Shown: piece by piece, positions 1-11,103 of the stretch
Numbering within the stretch: the stretch's first letter is position 1
Layout of the letters: each line of letters begins with the position of its first letter
From: Eubacteriaceae bacterium
Lineage (GTDB): Bacteria > Bacillota > Clostridia > Lachnospirales > Lachnospiraceae
DNA length: 55,519 nucleotides
Direction: 5' to 3'
Assembly (NCBI GenBank): GCA_902362875.1
Contig: CABIYF010000021.1
Coordinates: forward strand, 1-55,519
The notes under the pieces: model-generated
What the model was told of the DNA's origin: nothing
What the model saw: only the letters and a program-made list of their open reading frames with translations
Database searches by the model: none
Program-made: the position numbers and the translations under genes

Positions 1-175
1 TATAAAGAACGTTCGTTGATTTTTACTAAAATCATCTGAAAAATTCATTAGAATTTTCAAGGTTGTCTTATTGTTCAGTTGTCAAAGATCTTTTTGTGAT
101 CCGCTTCGTATAAGAAGCTTTATCATTATATCACTTAGTTCTTAAATTGTCAAGAACTTTTTTAATTTATTTTGT
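1..175 (-). repeat. Left copy of the terminal inverted repeat (rRNA operon leader)
   Basis: These bases are nearly the exact reverse complement of 55343-55519. By eye the copies differ by one base in each of two A-runs and by three adjacent substitutions in the spacer of the last promoter. On the minus strand the repeat holds the last rrn promoter and the start of the untranslated leader. It is read outward, off the left end, presumably into a 16S rRNA gene that is not in the window. Confidence 0.85.
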
Positions 176-393
176 CGCTCGTTTCTTTCAAACCGCAGCA
201 ACTTTTATATCATATCATCTTTGTTTTATTCTGTCAAGAACTTTTTTATTTATTTTTTAAGATGTTGTGATCGTTCTCCGTCCAGCATTCTTAATAAATA
301 AATGTTCTTTTCATCATTCTACAATCGATGTTTGCTGTTCTGCTATAAGCAGTGCAACTTCTATAAGATATCACATTTCAACATTCATGTCAA
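125..393 (-). promoter_or_regulatory. Three tandem rRNA operon promoters, read leftward
   Basis: The minus strand has three sigma-A type promoters in a row, each with a 17 bp spacer. The first has TTGACA at 388-393 and TATCTT at 365-370. The second has TTGACA at 232-237 and TATGAT at 209-214. The third has TTGACA at 148-153 and TATAAT at 125-130. A-rich runs lie upstream of the second and third -35 boxes. The consensus -35 boxes, multiplicity and A-tracts are typical of stable-RNA promoters. That the downstream gene is 16S rRNA is inferred. Confidence 0.8.
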
Positions 394-404
394 TACCTTT
401 TGTC

Positions 405-437
405 AAAAAATTAAATCTTCCTATTCGGAAGATTTAA
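405..437 (-). terminator. Rho-independent terminator after tRNA-Ser
   Basis: An 11 bp perfect stem (411-421 with 427-437) and a 5-base loop are followed on the minus strand by a six-base U tract (405-410). It sits directly below the tRNA-Ser 3' end and just above the first rrn promoter, so it separates the two transcripts. Confidence 0.8.
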
Positions 438-441
438 TAAG

Positions 442-529
442 CGCAGAAGGAGGGATTTGAACCCTCGCACCGCGTAAACGGTCTATACCCTTAGCAGGGG
501 CACCTCTTCAGCCACTTGAGTACTTCTGC
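442..529 (-). tRNA. tRNA-Ser (anticodon GCU)
   Basis: The minus strand folds as an 88-nt class II tRNA. The 7 bp acceptor stem pairs GCAGAAG with CTTCTGC, the discriminator is G, and there is a long variable arm as expected for serine. The T-loop has the GGTTCAAATCC core. The anticodon loop reads CTGCTAA, giving anticodon GCU for AGC/AGU codons. CCA is not encoded. It has its own promoter upstream and terminator downstream. Confidence 0.93.
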
Positions 530-585
530 AAATGCCTAAATATCAAAATATTTAATTGCATCCGTCATTCACATGACGCTTGAAT

Positions 586-614
586 ATCTTACCAAAGGAA
601 TTCCCTTTTGTCAA
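586..614 (-). promoter_or_regulatory. Promoter of tRNA-Ser
   Basis: The minus strand shows TTGACA at 609-614 and TAAGAT at 586-591 with a 17 bp spacer. It lies about 55 bases upstream of the mature tRNA end and just after the fumB stop codon, so the tRNA can be made independently of the fumarase operon. Confidence 0.6.
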
Positions 615-628
615 TAGATTTTTATTGA

Positions 629-1183
629 TTATTTTAATTTTTTAAAATTTTCTACAGCAGTCTCATAAAGATTGTTCCCTTTACTGTCGATTACAACGAT
701 GACAGGGAAGTTTTCAACTCTTAATTTGCGGATTGCTTCTGTTCCCAGATCATCATATGCGATCACTTCTGCCTCTTTAATACATTTTGAAAGAAGCGCT
801 CCCGCTCCTCCAACTGCCGCAAAATATACTGCTCCATTCTTTTTAATTGATTCAATGACTTCTGGAGATCGTTTTCCTTTTCCGATCATCCCCTTTAATC
901 CCTGATCAAGCATAGTTGGTGTATACTTATCCATTCTGCTGCTCGTTGTAGGTCCTGCAGATCCAATGACCTGTCCCTCTCTTGCTGGTGTTGGTCCAAG
1001 ATAATAAATGAACTGTCCATTTACATCTACTGGTAATTCTTTCCCATCTAACAACGTTTCATACATTCTTTTATGTGCCGCATCTCTGGCTGTATAGATT
1101 GTCCCTGTCAAATATACATAATCTCCAGATTTAAGTTCCGCTAATTCTTCTGTCTTTGCTGGAACATTTAAATGTTTCTCCAT
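629..1183 (-). CDS. fumB: Fumarate hydratase class I, beta subunit
   Basis: This is the 184-residue C-terminal-type subunit of the two-subunit, iron-sulfur class I hydro-lyases. With the alpha subunit encoded just upstream it would interconvert fumarate and malate in the cytosol. The family signature GPTPAREGQVIGSAGPTTSSR is visible at residues 63-83, followed by conserved GKG and AVGGAGALL segments. The start is the ATG at 1183, preceded by AAGGAG. It is the second gene of the fumA-fumB operon (70 bp gap). L-tartrate dehydratase TtdB is the closest alternative, since the two cannot be separated by eye. The symbol follows clostridial usage, not the E. coli single-chain FumB. Confidence 0.85.
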   Translation of the reverse strand: MEKHLNVPAKTEELAELKSGDYVYLTGTIYTARDAAHKRMYETLLDGKELPVDVNGQFIYYLGPTPAREGQVIGSAGPTTSSRMDKYTPTMLDQGLKGMIGKGKRSPEVIESIKKNGAVYFAAVGGAGALLSKCIKEAEVIAYDDLGTEAIRKLRVENFPVIVVIDSKGNNLYETAVENFKKLK

Positions 1184-1253
1184 AATCTTCTACTCCTTGT
1201 ATTCAAAAATACTATATTCTAAAAATCTCATCTGAACGATAGTATCTAACACT

Positions 1254-2096
1254 TTATAACACTCTGTGTGCATGACGATTTACATGACAGCAGATATTGA
1301 CTGCTAATGGCATTCCCGCAATATGTGTAGGGTATGTCTCAATATTGAGTCCTAATGCCGTTGTAGAGCCTCCAAGTCCTCCTGGTCCAATTCCCAGCTG
1401 ATTGATCTCCTCTAACAATTCTTTCTCTAATTTCGCAATGTGTGGCTTCTCAGATGGTGTATCTAAGTTTCTTGTTAATGCTTTCTTGGCAAGAAATGCT
1501 GCTTTTTCAAAACTTCCACCTAATCCAACACCGACAACCATTGGTGGACAGGCATTAGGGCCTGCATCTTTGACTGCCTGAATCACTGATTTCTTTACGC
1601 CCTCTTCGCCATCTGCTGGTTTTAACATGAATACGCGGCTCATATTTTCACTTCCAAATCCTTTTGGAGCTACTAAGATTTCAAGATTTTCTCCTGGAAC
1701 AATATCAATATGCATGATTGCTGGTGTATTGTCTTTTGTATTCTCACGGATCAAAGGATCTTTTACAACAGATTTTCTTAAATATCCTTCTGTATATCCC
1801 TGACGTACTCCTTCATTGACCGCATCATGCAAATCCATACCTTCAATGTGAACGTCCTGTCCAATATTTAAAAATACGATTGCCATTCCTGTATCCTGAC
1901 AGATAGGAATCTGATCCGCTGCCGCAATTTCCATATTCTCCTGCAATTGATTTAAAATCTGTTTTCCTAACGGACTCTTTTCGCTTTCTGTTGCATTCTT
2001 AAAACGGCATTTCATATCCTCTGTCAAAGATAAGTTTGCCTCGATGCACATCTCTTTTATATTCTTGATGATCTCATCTGTATGAATCGTTCTCAT
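1254..2096 (-). CDS. fumA: Fumarate hydratase class I, alpha subunit
   Basis: This 280-residue subunit carries the oxygen-sensitive [4Fe-4S] cluster of the two-subunit fumarase. Likely cluster cysteines are Cys66 in QIPICQDTG, Cys183 in GPNACPP and Cys269 or Cys270 in NICCHVNRH, matching the three-cysteine pattern of the family. The start is set at the ATG at 2096. An in-frame ATG 12 bases earlier overlaps the GGAGG ribosome site that serves it. It leads the fumA-fumB operon, probably supporting the reductive branch from oxaloacetate to fumarate or succinate in an anaerobe. L-tartrate dehydratase alpha is the alternative. Confidence 0.87.
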   Translation of the reverse strand: MRTIHTDEIIKNIKEMCIEANLSLTEDMKCRFKNATESEKSPLGKQILNQLQENMEIAAADQIPICQDTGMAIVFLNIGQDVHIEGMDLHDAVNEGVRQGYTEGYLRKSVVKDPLIRENTKDNTPAIMHIDIVPGENLEILVAPKGFGSENMSRVFMLKPADGEEGVKKSVIQAVKDAGPNACPPMVVGVGLGGSFEKAAFLAKKALTRNLDTPSEKPHIAKLEKELLEEINQLGIGPGGLGGSTTALGLNIETYPTHIAGMPLAVNICCHVNRHAHRVL

Positions 2097-2175
2097 GTTT
2101 TCCTCCAAAAATATTTTTGTTTTGTATTATCACTGCCAAAAAGTATTTGAGCATCTATTATTTTATTATATAACG

Positions 2176-2212
2176 AAATCAGGGTACAGACAATTCATCT
2201 GCACCCTGATTT
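2176..2212 (-). terminator. Stem-loop terminator after gyrA
   Basis: A 15 bp inverted repeat (2176-2190 with 2198-2212) lies just past the gyrA stop codon. Its one imperfect pair is a G-U when transcribed leftward and an A-C mismatch when read rightward, so the leftward RNA is the more stable. The U tract on the leftward side is weak, so termination may be partial. Confidence 0.6.
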
Positions 2213-2219
2213 TTATTTT

Positions 2220-4703
2220 TTATTCTTCTGTTGTATTTTCTTCCTGCTCATCTTCAAGTTTCTCTTCACGGACTTTCGCAATGCTGGCTACCTCTACATT
2301 CTCACCAACATTCATAACTTTCACTCCAGAAGTATTTCTTCCAAGCATGGAAATGGAATCTACTGCTGTACGGATAATGATTCCCTCTGTTGTGATCATC
2401 ATGATCTCATTATCGTCATTGACTGCTTTCACACCTACAACATCACCTGTCTTTTCTGTGATCTTGTAGCACTTGATACCTTTACCACCACGATGCTGTG
2501 CAGTAAACTCAGAAGTCAGTGTACGTTTACCCATACCATTTGCAGATACGATCAGTAACGCTTCACCCTGACTGTCAAGCTGCATTCCAATAACTTCATC
2601 ATCACCTGTCAGATTGATTCCACGAACACCCATAGAAGTACGTCCAATACATCTGACATCACTTTCATGGAAGCGGATACACTGTCCATTCTTTGTTACA
2701 AGGAATACATCCTCATCATCTTCTGTATATTTAACTTCGATCAGCTGGTCATCATCTTTTAATGTGATCGCTGCTAATCCTGTCTTACGGATATTTGCAT
2801 ATTCCATGATAGAAGATTTCTTAACAACTCCATATTTTGTTGCCATTAACAGATATTTGCCTTCTTCGTAGTCTGCCAGTGGAATTACTGCTGTGATCTT
2901 CTCTCCTGGCTGTAACTGCAGCAGATTAACGATCGCACTTCCTCGGGCCGTTCTTCCACTCTCAGGAATCTCATACGCTTTCAGGCGGTATACACGTCCT
3001 GTATTGGTAAAGAACATGATGTAGTGATGTGTCGTTGTCATAAACAGTTCTTCGATGTAATCTTCATCGATCGTCTGCATTCCCTTGATACCTTTACCAC
3101 CACGATTCTGACTCTTGAAATTATCAACAGTCATTCTCTTGATATATCCAAGTTTTGTCATTGTGATCACAGTATTTTCTCTAGGGATCAGATCTTCCAT
3201 GGAAATGTCATCAACATCAAATCCAATCTGTGTTCTTCTTTCATCGCCATATTTGTCACGGATCAGTGCGATTTCATCTTTGATAACTCCAAGTAATTTC
3301 TTTTCGTCTGCAAGAATCGCCTTCAATTCACCGATACGCTCCATCAATTCTTTGTATTCTTTTTCAAGTTTGGCACGTTCCAAACCATTCAGTGCTCTCA
3401 GACGCATATCAACGATTGCCTGTGCCTGTGCATCTGAAAGTCCAAAACGTTCCATCAATTCAAGCTTGGCTGCCTGAATGTTCTCTGCTCCACGAATGAT
3501 CTTGATCACTTCATCGATGTTATCCTGAGCGATCAATAATCCTTCTAAGATATGTGCTCGTTCTTCCGCTTTGTTTAATTCATAGCGTGTTCTTCTTGTC
3601 ACAACATCTTTCTGGTGTTCCAGATAGTAATCTAACATCTCATGCAGATTCATTGTCTTTGGCTGTCCATCGACAAGTGCCAGCATGATCACACCAAATG
3701 TATCCTGAAGCTGTGTATGTTTATATAACTGATTCAGGATTACGTTCGCATTCGCATCACGACGAAGTTCGATACAGATACGCATACCACTTCTGTCAGA
3801 TTCATCACGAAGCTCTGTAATTCCTTCCACTTTCTTTTCTCTTACCAAAGCTGCGATCTTCTCGATCAGTCTTGCTTTGTTTACCATGTATGGAAGCTCC
3901 GTTACGATAATACGCTGCTTTCCATTTGCCATTGCCTCAATATCTGTAACAGCACGCACTTTGATCTTTCCACGACCTGTGCGATAAGCCTGATCGATAC
4001 CAGAACGCCCAAGGATCGTCGCACCTGTAGGGAAGTCTGGTCCTTTAATGATCTCTAATAATTCTTCGATCGTTGTCTCACGGTCTTCCTCAACCTGATT
4101 ATCAATGATCTTGATAACCGCATTGATCACTTCTCTAAGGTTATGAGGTGGAATGTTCGTTGCCATACCAACCGCGATTCCCTGTGTACCATTCACTAAC
4201 AGGTTTGGAAAACGAGAAGGAAGTACTGCTGGTTCTTTCTCTGTCTCGTCAAAGTTTGGTCTGAAATCAACTGTATTCTTGTTAATATCAGCCAGAAGTT
4301 CCATGGAAATCTTGCTTAATCTTGCTTCTGTATAACGCATGGCAGCTGCACCGTCACCATCGACAGAACCAAAGTTTCCATGTCCGTCTACCAATGGATA
4401 TCTTGTAGACCATTCCTGTGCCATATTAACTAATGCCCCATAGATAGAGCTGTCACCATGTGGATGATATTTACCCATGGTATCACCAACGATACGGGCA
4501 CATTTACGATGTGGTTTATCAGGTCCGTTATTTAATTCGATCATCGCATAAAGAATTCTTCTCTGTACCGGTTTCAAACCGTCACGCACATCTGGAAGAG
4601 CTCTGGAAGCGATAACGCTCATGGCATAGTCAATATATGAATTCTCCATTGTTTTTTTCAGATCAATGTCATGAACTTTATCAAAAATTGTATTTTCGTC
4701 CAT
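2220..4703 (-). CDS. gyrA: DNA gyrase subunit A
   Basis: At 827 residues this is the full-length breakage-reunion subunit of gyrase, which with GyrB introduces negative supercoils. The catalytic tyrosine is Tyr124 in [11 protein letters not shown]. The quinolone-determining segment reads [10 protein letters not shown] around residues 80-89. Ser85 occupies the E. coli Ser83 place, but a Gly stands at the E. coli Asp87 place. The C-terminal pinwheel carries a GyrA box at 532 (QNRGGKG) and a second RGGKG motif near 736. The tail is acidic. It follows gyrB by 14 bp and has a GAAGGGAG ribosome site. Full length rather than ParC-like because it sits in the dnaA-dnaN-recF-gyrB operon. Confidence 0.98.
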   Translation of the reverse strand: MDENTIFDKVHDIDLKKTMENSYIDYAMSVIASRALPDVRDGLKPVQRRILYAMIELNNGPDKPHRKCARIVGDTMGKYHPHGDSSIYGALVNMAQEWSTRYPLVDGHGNFGSVDGDGAAAMRYTEARLSKISMELLADINKNTVDFRPNFDETEKEPAVLPSRFPNLLVNGTQGIAVGMATNIPPHNLREVINAVIKIIDNQVEEDRETTIEELLEIIKGPDFPTGATILGRSGIDQAYRTGRGKIKVRAVTDIEAMANGKQRIIVTELPYMVNKARLIEKIAALVREKKVEGITELRDESDRSGMRICIELRRDANANVILNQLYKHTQLQDTFGVIMLALVDGQPKTMNLHEMLDYYLEHQKDVVTRRTRYELNKAEERAHILEGLLIAQDNIDEVIKIIRGAENIQAAKLELMERFGLSDAQAQAIVDMRLRALNGLERAKLEKEYKELMERIGELKAILADEKKLLGVIKDEIALIRDKYGDERRTQIGFDVDDISMEDLIPRENTVITMTKLGYIKRMTVDNFKSQNRGGKGIKGMQTIDEDYIEELFMTTTHHYIMFFTNTGRVYRLKAYEIPESGRTARGSAIVNLLQLQPGEKITAVIPLADYEEGKYLLMATKYGVVKKSSIMEYANIRKTGLAAITLKDDDQLIEVKYTEDDEDVFLVTKNGQCIRFHESDVRCIGRTSMGVRGINLTGDDEVIGMQLDSQGEALLIVSANGMGKRTLTSEFTAQHRGGKGIKCYKITEKTGDVVGVKAVNDDNEIMMITTEGIIIRTAVDSISMLGRNTSGVKVMNVGENVEVASIAKVREEKLEDEQEENTTEE

Positions 4704-4717
4704 TTGTTTCTCCCTTC

Positions 4718-6649
<1,932 letters not shown>

Positions 6650-7735
6650 CTAATTTTCTTTTACAATTTTTCCTGCTTTTATTTGAAACATACGTTGAAT
6701 TGGCAGGTGTTTACTAATAAATTCATCTAAGCCCGTACATGTAATGATCGTCTGTGTATCTTTAATACTTTCCAAAAGATATGTCTTACGATTACTGTCA
6801 AGCTCCGACAAAACATCATCAAGCAGCAGGATCGGTGACTCCTTCATCACTTCCCGCATCAACTGAATCTGTGCCAGCTTTAAAGATAAAGCTGCGGTCC
6901 TTTGCTGCCCCTGGGAACCATATTTCCTGATATCAATTCCATTTACAATAAAACTGATATCATCGCGATGAGGTCCCACTGTCGTCGTAGAATATTTTAA
7001 ATCTTTTTGCCTCTTTTTTTCAAGTTCTGTTAAATAACTATCATACCCTACATCGCGATCATATTCCAGTAAAATTTGCTCTTTTCCACCCGTTAATTTA
7101 TTGTGAATCTTTTGACAAACTTCACCCAGATGTTTGATAAATTTTTCACGATATCTTATAACCTCAGAACCATATTTTACAAGCTGTACATCCCACGCTT
7201 CCAGTGTATCTATCAGATTATTCTGAAAACGTATCTGTTTTAACAGATTATTTCTCTGCACCAAAATCTTGTTATAATTCGTCAATTGATATAAATATAA
7301 ACGCTCCATCTGCGATAATTCAATATCTAAAAATTTTCTTCTCTCACTTGGACCACTCTTTACAATCTTTAAATCTTCCGGAGAAAACAAAATTACCGGA
7401 ATTTGTCCCAGCAGATCACTGGATCTTCTGATCGGAATCTTATCAATTGCCACACCTTTTGCTTTATTTTTCTTAAGATGCATATCTAATTGATGATCAA
7501 TTCCCTGTTTTTCAAAATGAATTCTGATATGAGCTTCATTTTCTTCAAACTTTATCAACTCACGGTCTTTATTTCCTCGATGCGATTTTGTTGTCGCACT
7601 AAGATAAATAGATTCCAGAATATTTGTCTTTCCCTGGGCATTATCTCCATACAATAAATTGGTTCCACTCGCAAAATTCATGGAAAGTTCATCATAATTC
7701 CGATAATTTTTTAATTCCAAAGATTTAATAATCAT
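6650..7735 (-). CDS. recF: DNA replication and repair protein RecF
   Basis: RecF (361 residues) is an SMC/ABC-type ATPase that helps load RecA on gapped DNA through RecOR. The Walker A motif GDNAQGKTNILESI begins near residue 30. The ABC signature region KYGSQGQQRTAALSLKLAQ and Walker B ILLLDDVLSELD are near residues 270-310. The arms between are coiled-coil-like, as in the family. It is between yaaA and gyrB, with 12 and 9 bp gaps, so it is almost certainly co-transcribed. Length and motif spacing are normal. Confidence 0.97.
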   Translation of the reverse strand: MIIKSLELKNYRNYDELSMNFASGTNLLYGDNAQGKTNILESIYLSATTKSHRGNKDRELIKFEENEAHIRIHFEKQGIDHQLDMHLKKNKAKGVAIDKIPIRRSSDLLGQIPVILFSPEDLKIVKSGPSERRKFLDIELSQMERLYLYQLTNYNKILVQRNNLLKQIRFQNNLIDTLEAWDVQLVKYGSEVIRYREKFIKHLGEVCQKIHNKLTGGKEQILLEYDRDVGYDSYLTELEKKRQKDLKYSTTTVGPHRDDISFIVNGIDIRKYGSQGQQRTAALSLKLAQIQLMREVMKESPILLLDDVLSELDSNRKTYLLESIKDTQTIITCTGLDEFISKHLPIQRMFQIKAGKIVKEN

Positions 7736-7747
7736 ACTGCTCCCAAA

Positions 7748-7954
7748 CTATTTTACGATGTGAATCTCCTGTCCATCAAAAGACACAACTTCCCCACCGT
7801 ATAATTTTTTTCCTCTTCTTGTTTCAACTTCTCCATTCACAAGAACTTCTCCATCCTGAATGACAATTTTTGCCACAACTCCAGAATCTACAAGTCCGGC
7901 AGCTTTTAATGCCTGACCAAGTTTAATAAATTCATCTTTTAGTTTAATTTCCAT
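7748..7954 (-). CDS. yaaA: S4-domain RNA-binding protein YaaA
   Basis: This 68-residue protein consists of one S4 RNA-binding fold, with the hallmark segment GLVDSGVVAKIVIQDGEV followed by VNGEVETRRGKKL. Small S4 proteins of this kind lie between dnaN and recF in most Firmicutes. One B. subtilis homologue is called YaaA or RlbA. A ribosome-related RNA-binding role is inferred from the domain only. It is 14 bp after dnaN with an AAAGGA ribosome site. Confidence 0.93.
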   Translation of the reverse strand: MEIKLKDEFIKLGQALKAAGLVDSGVVAKIVIQDGEVLVNGEVETRRGKKLYGGEVVSFDGQEIHIVK

Positions 7955-7968
7955 CTAAAAAATCCTTT

Positions 7969-9072
7969 CTAATGATTAAAATTAACTGGAAGAATCAGAT
8001 AATTGTATGTTCCAGCATCATCTTTGATATAACAAGGTGCTTTCGGATTTACAAGATAAATATTGATTTCTTCATCATCGATTACTCGAAGAACATCCAT
8101 CAAAAACTTAGGATTAAAGCCAATTAACAGATCTCTTCCTTCTTTTTGGATCAGAATTTCTTCTTCCATGGAACCAAAGAAAGAATTGATATTTAATTTT
8201 AATGAATGATCAGTAATGTCGATAATAATTGGTTTTTTATCAGATTCGCGAATCAAAAGACTCGCTCTGTCGATACAATTTAAAAATTCTTTTTTGTTAA
8301 TTGTGATTTTTGTCTCATAATCGCTGGATAACATCTGGCTTATTTTATAATATTCCCCTTCCAGCAGTCTTGAAACAACTCGTGTATTATCAAATTCAAA
8401 TAAAATATGTTTTGAAGTTACATAAATTGAAACAGTTTCGTCCATTTCTCCGGAAATGATCTTGACAATTTCCTGTAAAGTCTTACCAGGAACGACAACT
8501 TTGAACGGATCATAATGATCTTTCAGTTCAATATGTCTGATAGAGATTCGATGTCCATCCAGAGATACAACACTTAACTGATCATCTTTCACTTCAAATA
8601 ATTCACCAGTCATTAATTTTGTATTTTCATTATCAGAAATAGAGAAAATTGTCTGACGAATAACTTCTTTTAATGAAAATTGTGATAAAGTAATGCTCTG
8701 ATTTTTTTCAATCTCTGGTAAAGAAGGAAATTCTTCTCCTTCCTGTCCCATAATCTGAAAACATGCTTTTTCACAAGTGATCGTTGCTTTATATTGATCA
8801 TCTGTTTCAATCGTTACATCATTATCTGATAATTTTCTTACAATTTCAGAGAAAAGTTTCGCTTCAATTGCAATTTTTCCAGGTGCTTCAATATGACCAT
8901 CAATGGTTGTTTCAATTCCTAGTTCCATATCATTTGCTGTTAATCTGATATTTCCTGCAACTGCCTCAATTAAAATACATTTCAAAATTGGAAGAGTTGT
9001 ATTGTTTGATACAGCTTTTGAAACAATGGAAACAGCATGCACTAAATTAGATTTTGTACATATGATTTTCAT
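7969..9072 (-). CDS. dnaN: DNA polymerase III sliding clamp (beta subunit)
   Basis: The 367-residue beta clamp tethers DNA polymerase to its template. The sequence has the three repeated clamp domains: N-terminal MKIICTKSNLV and TLPILKCILIEA, a middle domain with GLDGHR-like VVSLDGHRISIRH, and the C-terminal YLILPVNF tail that forms the protein-binding pocket. The start ATG at 9072 is preceded by AAGGAG. The gene begins right beside the origin unwinding region, so its leader RNA crosses part of oriC. It heads dnaN-yaaA-recF-gyrB-gyrA. Confidence 0.98.
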   Translation of the reverse strand: MKIICTKSNLVHAVSIVSKAVSNNTTLPILKCILIEAVAGNIRLTANDMELGIETTIDGHIEAPGKIAIEAKLFSEIVRKLSDNDVTIETDDQYKATITCEKACFQIMGQEGEEFPSLPEIEKNQSITLSQFSLKEVIRQTIFSISDNENTKLMTGELFEVKDDQLSVVSLDGHRISIRHIELKDHYDPFKVVVPGKTLQEIVKIISGEMDETVSIYVTSKHILFEFDNTRVVSRLLEGEYYKISQMLSSDYETKITINKKEFLNCIDRASLLIRESDKKPIIIDITDHSLKLNINSFFGSMEEEILIQKEGRDLLIGFNPKFLMDVLRVIDDEEINIYLVNPKAPCYIKDDAGTYNYLILPVNFNH

Positions 9073-9103
9073 AAATGTGAATAACTCCTTTCGGTGTCAG
9101 ATT

Positions 9104-9325
9104 GTTGTTAAATAAATAAATAAAAGTCGTAGTAATAGTCGTAGTAGCTGTGGATATGGGGATAACCTTAAAAAACCGCTAAGTATAAAGCTTTATAAGG
9201 GTTGATAAAATGTTCAAAACTCGATGAAAATCAGAGGATAATCAGGGATTTATCAACAATGCTCAAAACAGCGAAAATACTAATACACAGGATATCCACA
9301 GCTTATCCACAGAAAATGTGGATAA
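9104..9325. other. oriC, dnaN-proximal part: DnaA boxes, DnaA-trios and AT-rich unwinding element
   Basis: Exact DnaA boxes (TTATCCACA) lie at 9303-9311 (plus) and 9317-9325 (minus), with a near match at 9292-9300 and one-mismatch TTATCAACA at 9250-9258. Two back-to-back boxes, 9157-9165 and 9149-9157 (one mismatch each), end one base from seven in-phase triplets at 9127-9147. Read on the plus strand these are TCG TAG TAA TAG TCG TAG TAG, i.e. 3'-GAT-like trios. A short AT-rich stretch at 9107-9125 follows. Boxes, then trios, then AT-rich DNA toward dnaN is the known basal unwinding layout of the B. subtilis origin. Confidence 0.85.
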
Positions 9326-9354
9326 CTGACGACAAAATGTGAAAAAAATAAAAA

Positions 9355-10698
9355 TTAATCCATTTTTTTGGTGATAACATCAATAACCTTGCCTAATTCA
9401 GGGTCTTTTTCAAGGTCTTTTTCAATTTTTTCAATACCATGAATGACGGTAGAATGATCTCTTTTACCAATGATCTCTCCGATTTTAACGAGAGACTGGT
9501 CCGTCATTTTTTTGCACAGATACATACAGATCTGACGAGGATAAGCGATATCATGGCTGCGTTTTTTAGAGATAATATCACTTGTCTGAATGTTGAAATG
9601 TTCAGCAACTGTCTGCATGATCAGTTCAGGTGTGATCGCCTGTTTTGTCTTGTTGTCAATCAGATCCTGAAGAGCAATTTTAGATAATTCAAGGTCAATT
9701 GGTTTCTTATTTAATTTTGAATAAACCTTAATTTTGTTTAAGGCACCTTCAAGGTCACGAATATTAGATTTAATATGTGTTGCGATGTAATCAAAAATTT
9801 CATCATCAATGTAAATATTGTCTAATTCTGCACGTTTTCTAAGAATTGCAACCTTCGTTTCGTAGTTTGGCGGCTGAATATCAACTGGAAGTCCCCAGCT
9901 GAAACGGCTTCGCAGTCTTTCTTCTAAGACATCCAGCTCTTTTGGCGGTTTATCAGAAGAAAGAATGATCTGTTTTTTAGAGTTATAAAGTGCATTAAAG
10001 GTATGGAAAAATTCCTGCTGAGTACTTTCTTTACCAATAACAAACTGAATATCATCGACCAGTAAAACATCGATATTACGATATTTACTGCGCAGTTCTT
10101 CCTGTTTTTTATGCTGGATTGAGTTGATAACTTCGTTTGTAAAATCCTCACTTGTTACATATAAAACATTCAAAGAACTGTTATGTTCAATAATATAATG
10201 TGCAATGGAGTGCATTAAATGAGTCTTCCCAAGACCTGCGCCTCCATACAAAAACAGCGGATTATAGGCTTCCGCCGGAGCTTCCGCAACAGCGATACTT
10301 GCAGCATGTGCCATGCGGTTGTTGTCACCAATTACGAATGTATCAAAAGTATAACGGGGATTTAAGTTATTATTATCATGTTCAGGTGTAGCAGCAGGAG
10401 CTTCTTTTGGTTTTTCTCCTTCTTTTTCTAGCTCAACTTCTATATCGTATTTCTTGCCTGTCAGATCAGAAATAGCAAGGGAAATATAAAAATCGTACAT
10501 TTTTTTCTTGATAAACTGAATACCCCGCTCATCGTATTTAGCATCCAGAGAAAGAATTATTTTGTTTGACTGGACATCTTTGATATGTAATGGCTTGATC
10601 CAGGCATTAATTGCAGCACTGGAAACGTCATGCTCTTGTTCAAGCTTGACTAATACATCATCCCAAATTTTCTCAATTTCGTTTTTCATGGATAACAT
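9355..10698 (-). CDS. dnaA: Chromosomal replication initiator DnaA
   Basis: DnaA (447 residues) binds the origin boxes and melts oriC. Domain I is at residues 1-85, a Pro/Ala/Glu-rich linker follows, then the AAA+ domain with Walker A GGAGLGKTHL and Walker B VLLVDDIQF. The C-terminal DNA-binding domain IV contains the signature DHSTVIHGIEKI. The first ATG is chosen because AAAGGG lies 4 bases before it; a second in-frame ATG three codons later is possible. DnaA boxes on both sides (10808-10938 and 9149-9325) make the usual bipartite origin and suggest autoregulation. Confidence 0.98.
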   Translation of the reverse strand: MLSMKNEIEKIWDDVLVKLEQEHDVSSAAINAWIKPLHIKDVQSNKIILSLDAKYDERGIQFIKKKMYDFYISLAISDLTGKKYDIEVELEKEGEKPKEAPAATPEHDNNNLNPRYTFDTFVIGDNNRMAHAASIAVAEAPAEAYNPLFLYGGAGLGKTHLMHSIAHYIIEHNSSLNVLYVTSEDFTNEVINSIQHKKQEELRSKYRNIDVLLVDDIQFVIGKESTQQEFFHTFNALYNSKKQIILSSDKPPKELDVLEERLRSRFSWGLPVDIQPPNYETKVAILRKRAELDNIYIDDEIFDYIATHIKSNIRDLEGALNKIKVYSKLNKKPIDLELSKIALQDLIDNKTKQAITPELIMQTVAEHFNIQTSDIISKKRSHDIAYPRQICMYLCKKMTDQSLVKIGEIIGKRDHSTVIHGIEKIEKDLEKDPELGKVIDVITKKMD

Positions 10699-10807
10699 AA
10701 ATCCCTTTCTAAATCATATTTTTATAAATGTGCATAGTACGGCACTATATTTAGTGTATAACAAAAAATTTCTTTTTTCAATCGAAAAATAAAAGTTGCC
10801 CACATAT

Positions 10808-10938
10808 TGTGGATAAGTTGTTCCACATTATACACATGCCGAAAAACGTGATAAAATAAGGCAATTCGACATTTTACGTGTTTATAATTCACATTTTATC
10901 ACCAAGTTATGCACAAGTTATCTACAGATTGTGGATAA
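10808..10938. other. oriC, rpmH-proximal part: DnaA box cluster
   Basis: The 405 bp between dnaA and rpmH hold exact DnaA boxes at 10808-10816 and 10930-10938 (both minus). One-mismatch boxes lie at 10828-10836 (TTATACACA), 10907-10915 (TTATGCACA) and 10918-10926 (TTATCTACA). The pair at 10907-10926 plus the exact box at 10930 makes a tight cluster of three. This corresponds to the upstream (incA/incB-like) half of the Firmicute origin and probably also represses dnaA. The rest of the gap is AT-rich, with no gene visible. Confidence 0.8.
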
Positions 10939-11001
10939 CTTTTACACAAACCACAATATATATGAAAATACATAAGAAAGTGAAAAAAGCTTAGAATTTA
11001 C

Positions 11002-11031
11002 TTGACTTTTGGGCACTTCTCTGTCTATAAT
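11002..11031 (+). promoter_or_regulatory. Promoter of the rpmH operon
   Basis: TTGACT at 11002-11007 and TATAAT at 11026-11031 are spaced by 18 bp, some 70 bases upstream of rpmH and just past the DnaA box cluster. Confidence 0.7.
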
Positions 11032-11103
11032 AGGAGTGATGTTTTTACGAATATATTATTCATATATATAACGCATAAAATTTTGTTAAGGAGGTGTTTT
11101 AGA

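Noticed and set aside
1..175. Terminal inverted repeats as ends of a transposon or linear replicon
   Set aside because: They contain rrn-type promoters and leader sequence, there is no transposase, and the enclosed genes are core chromosomal genes.
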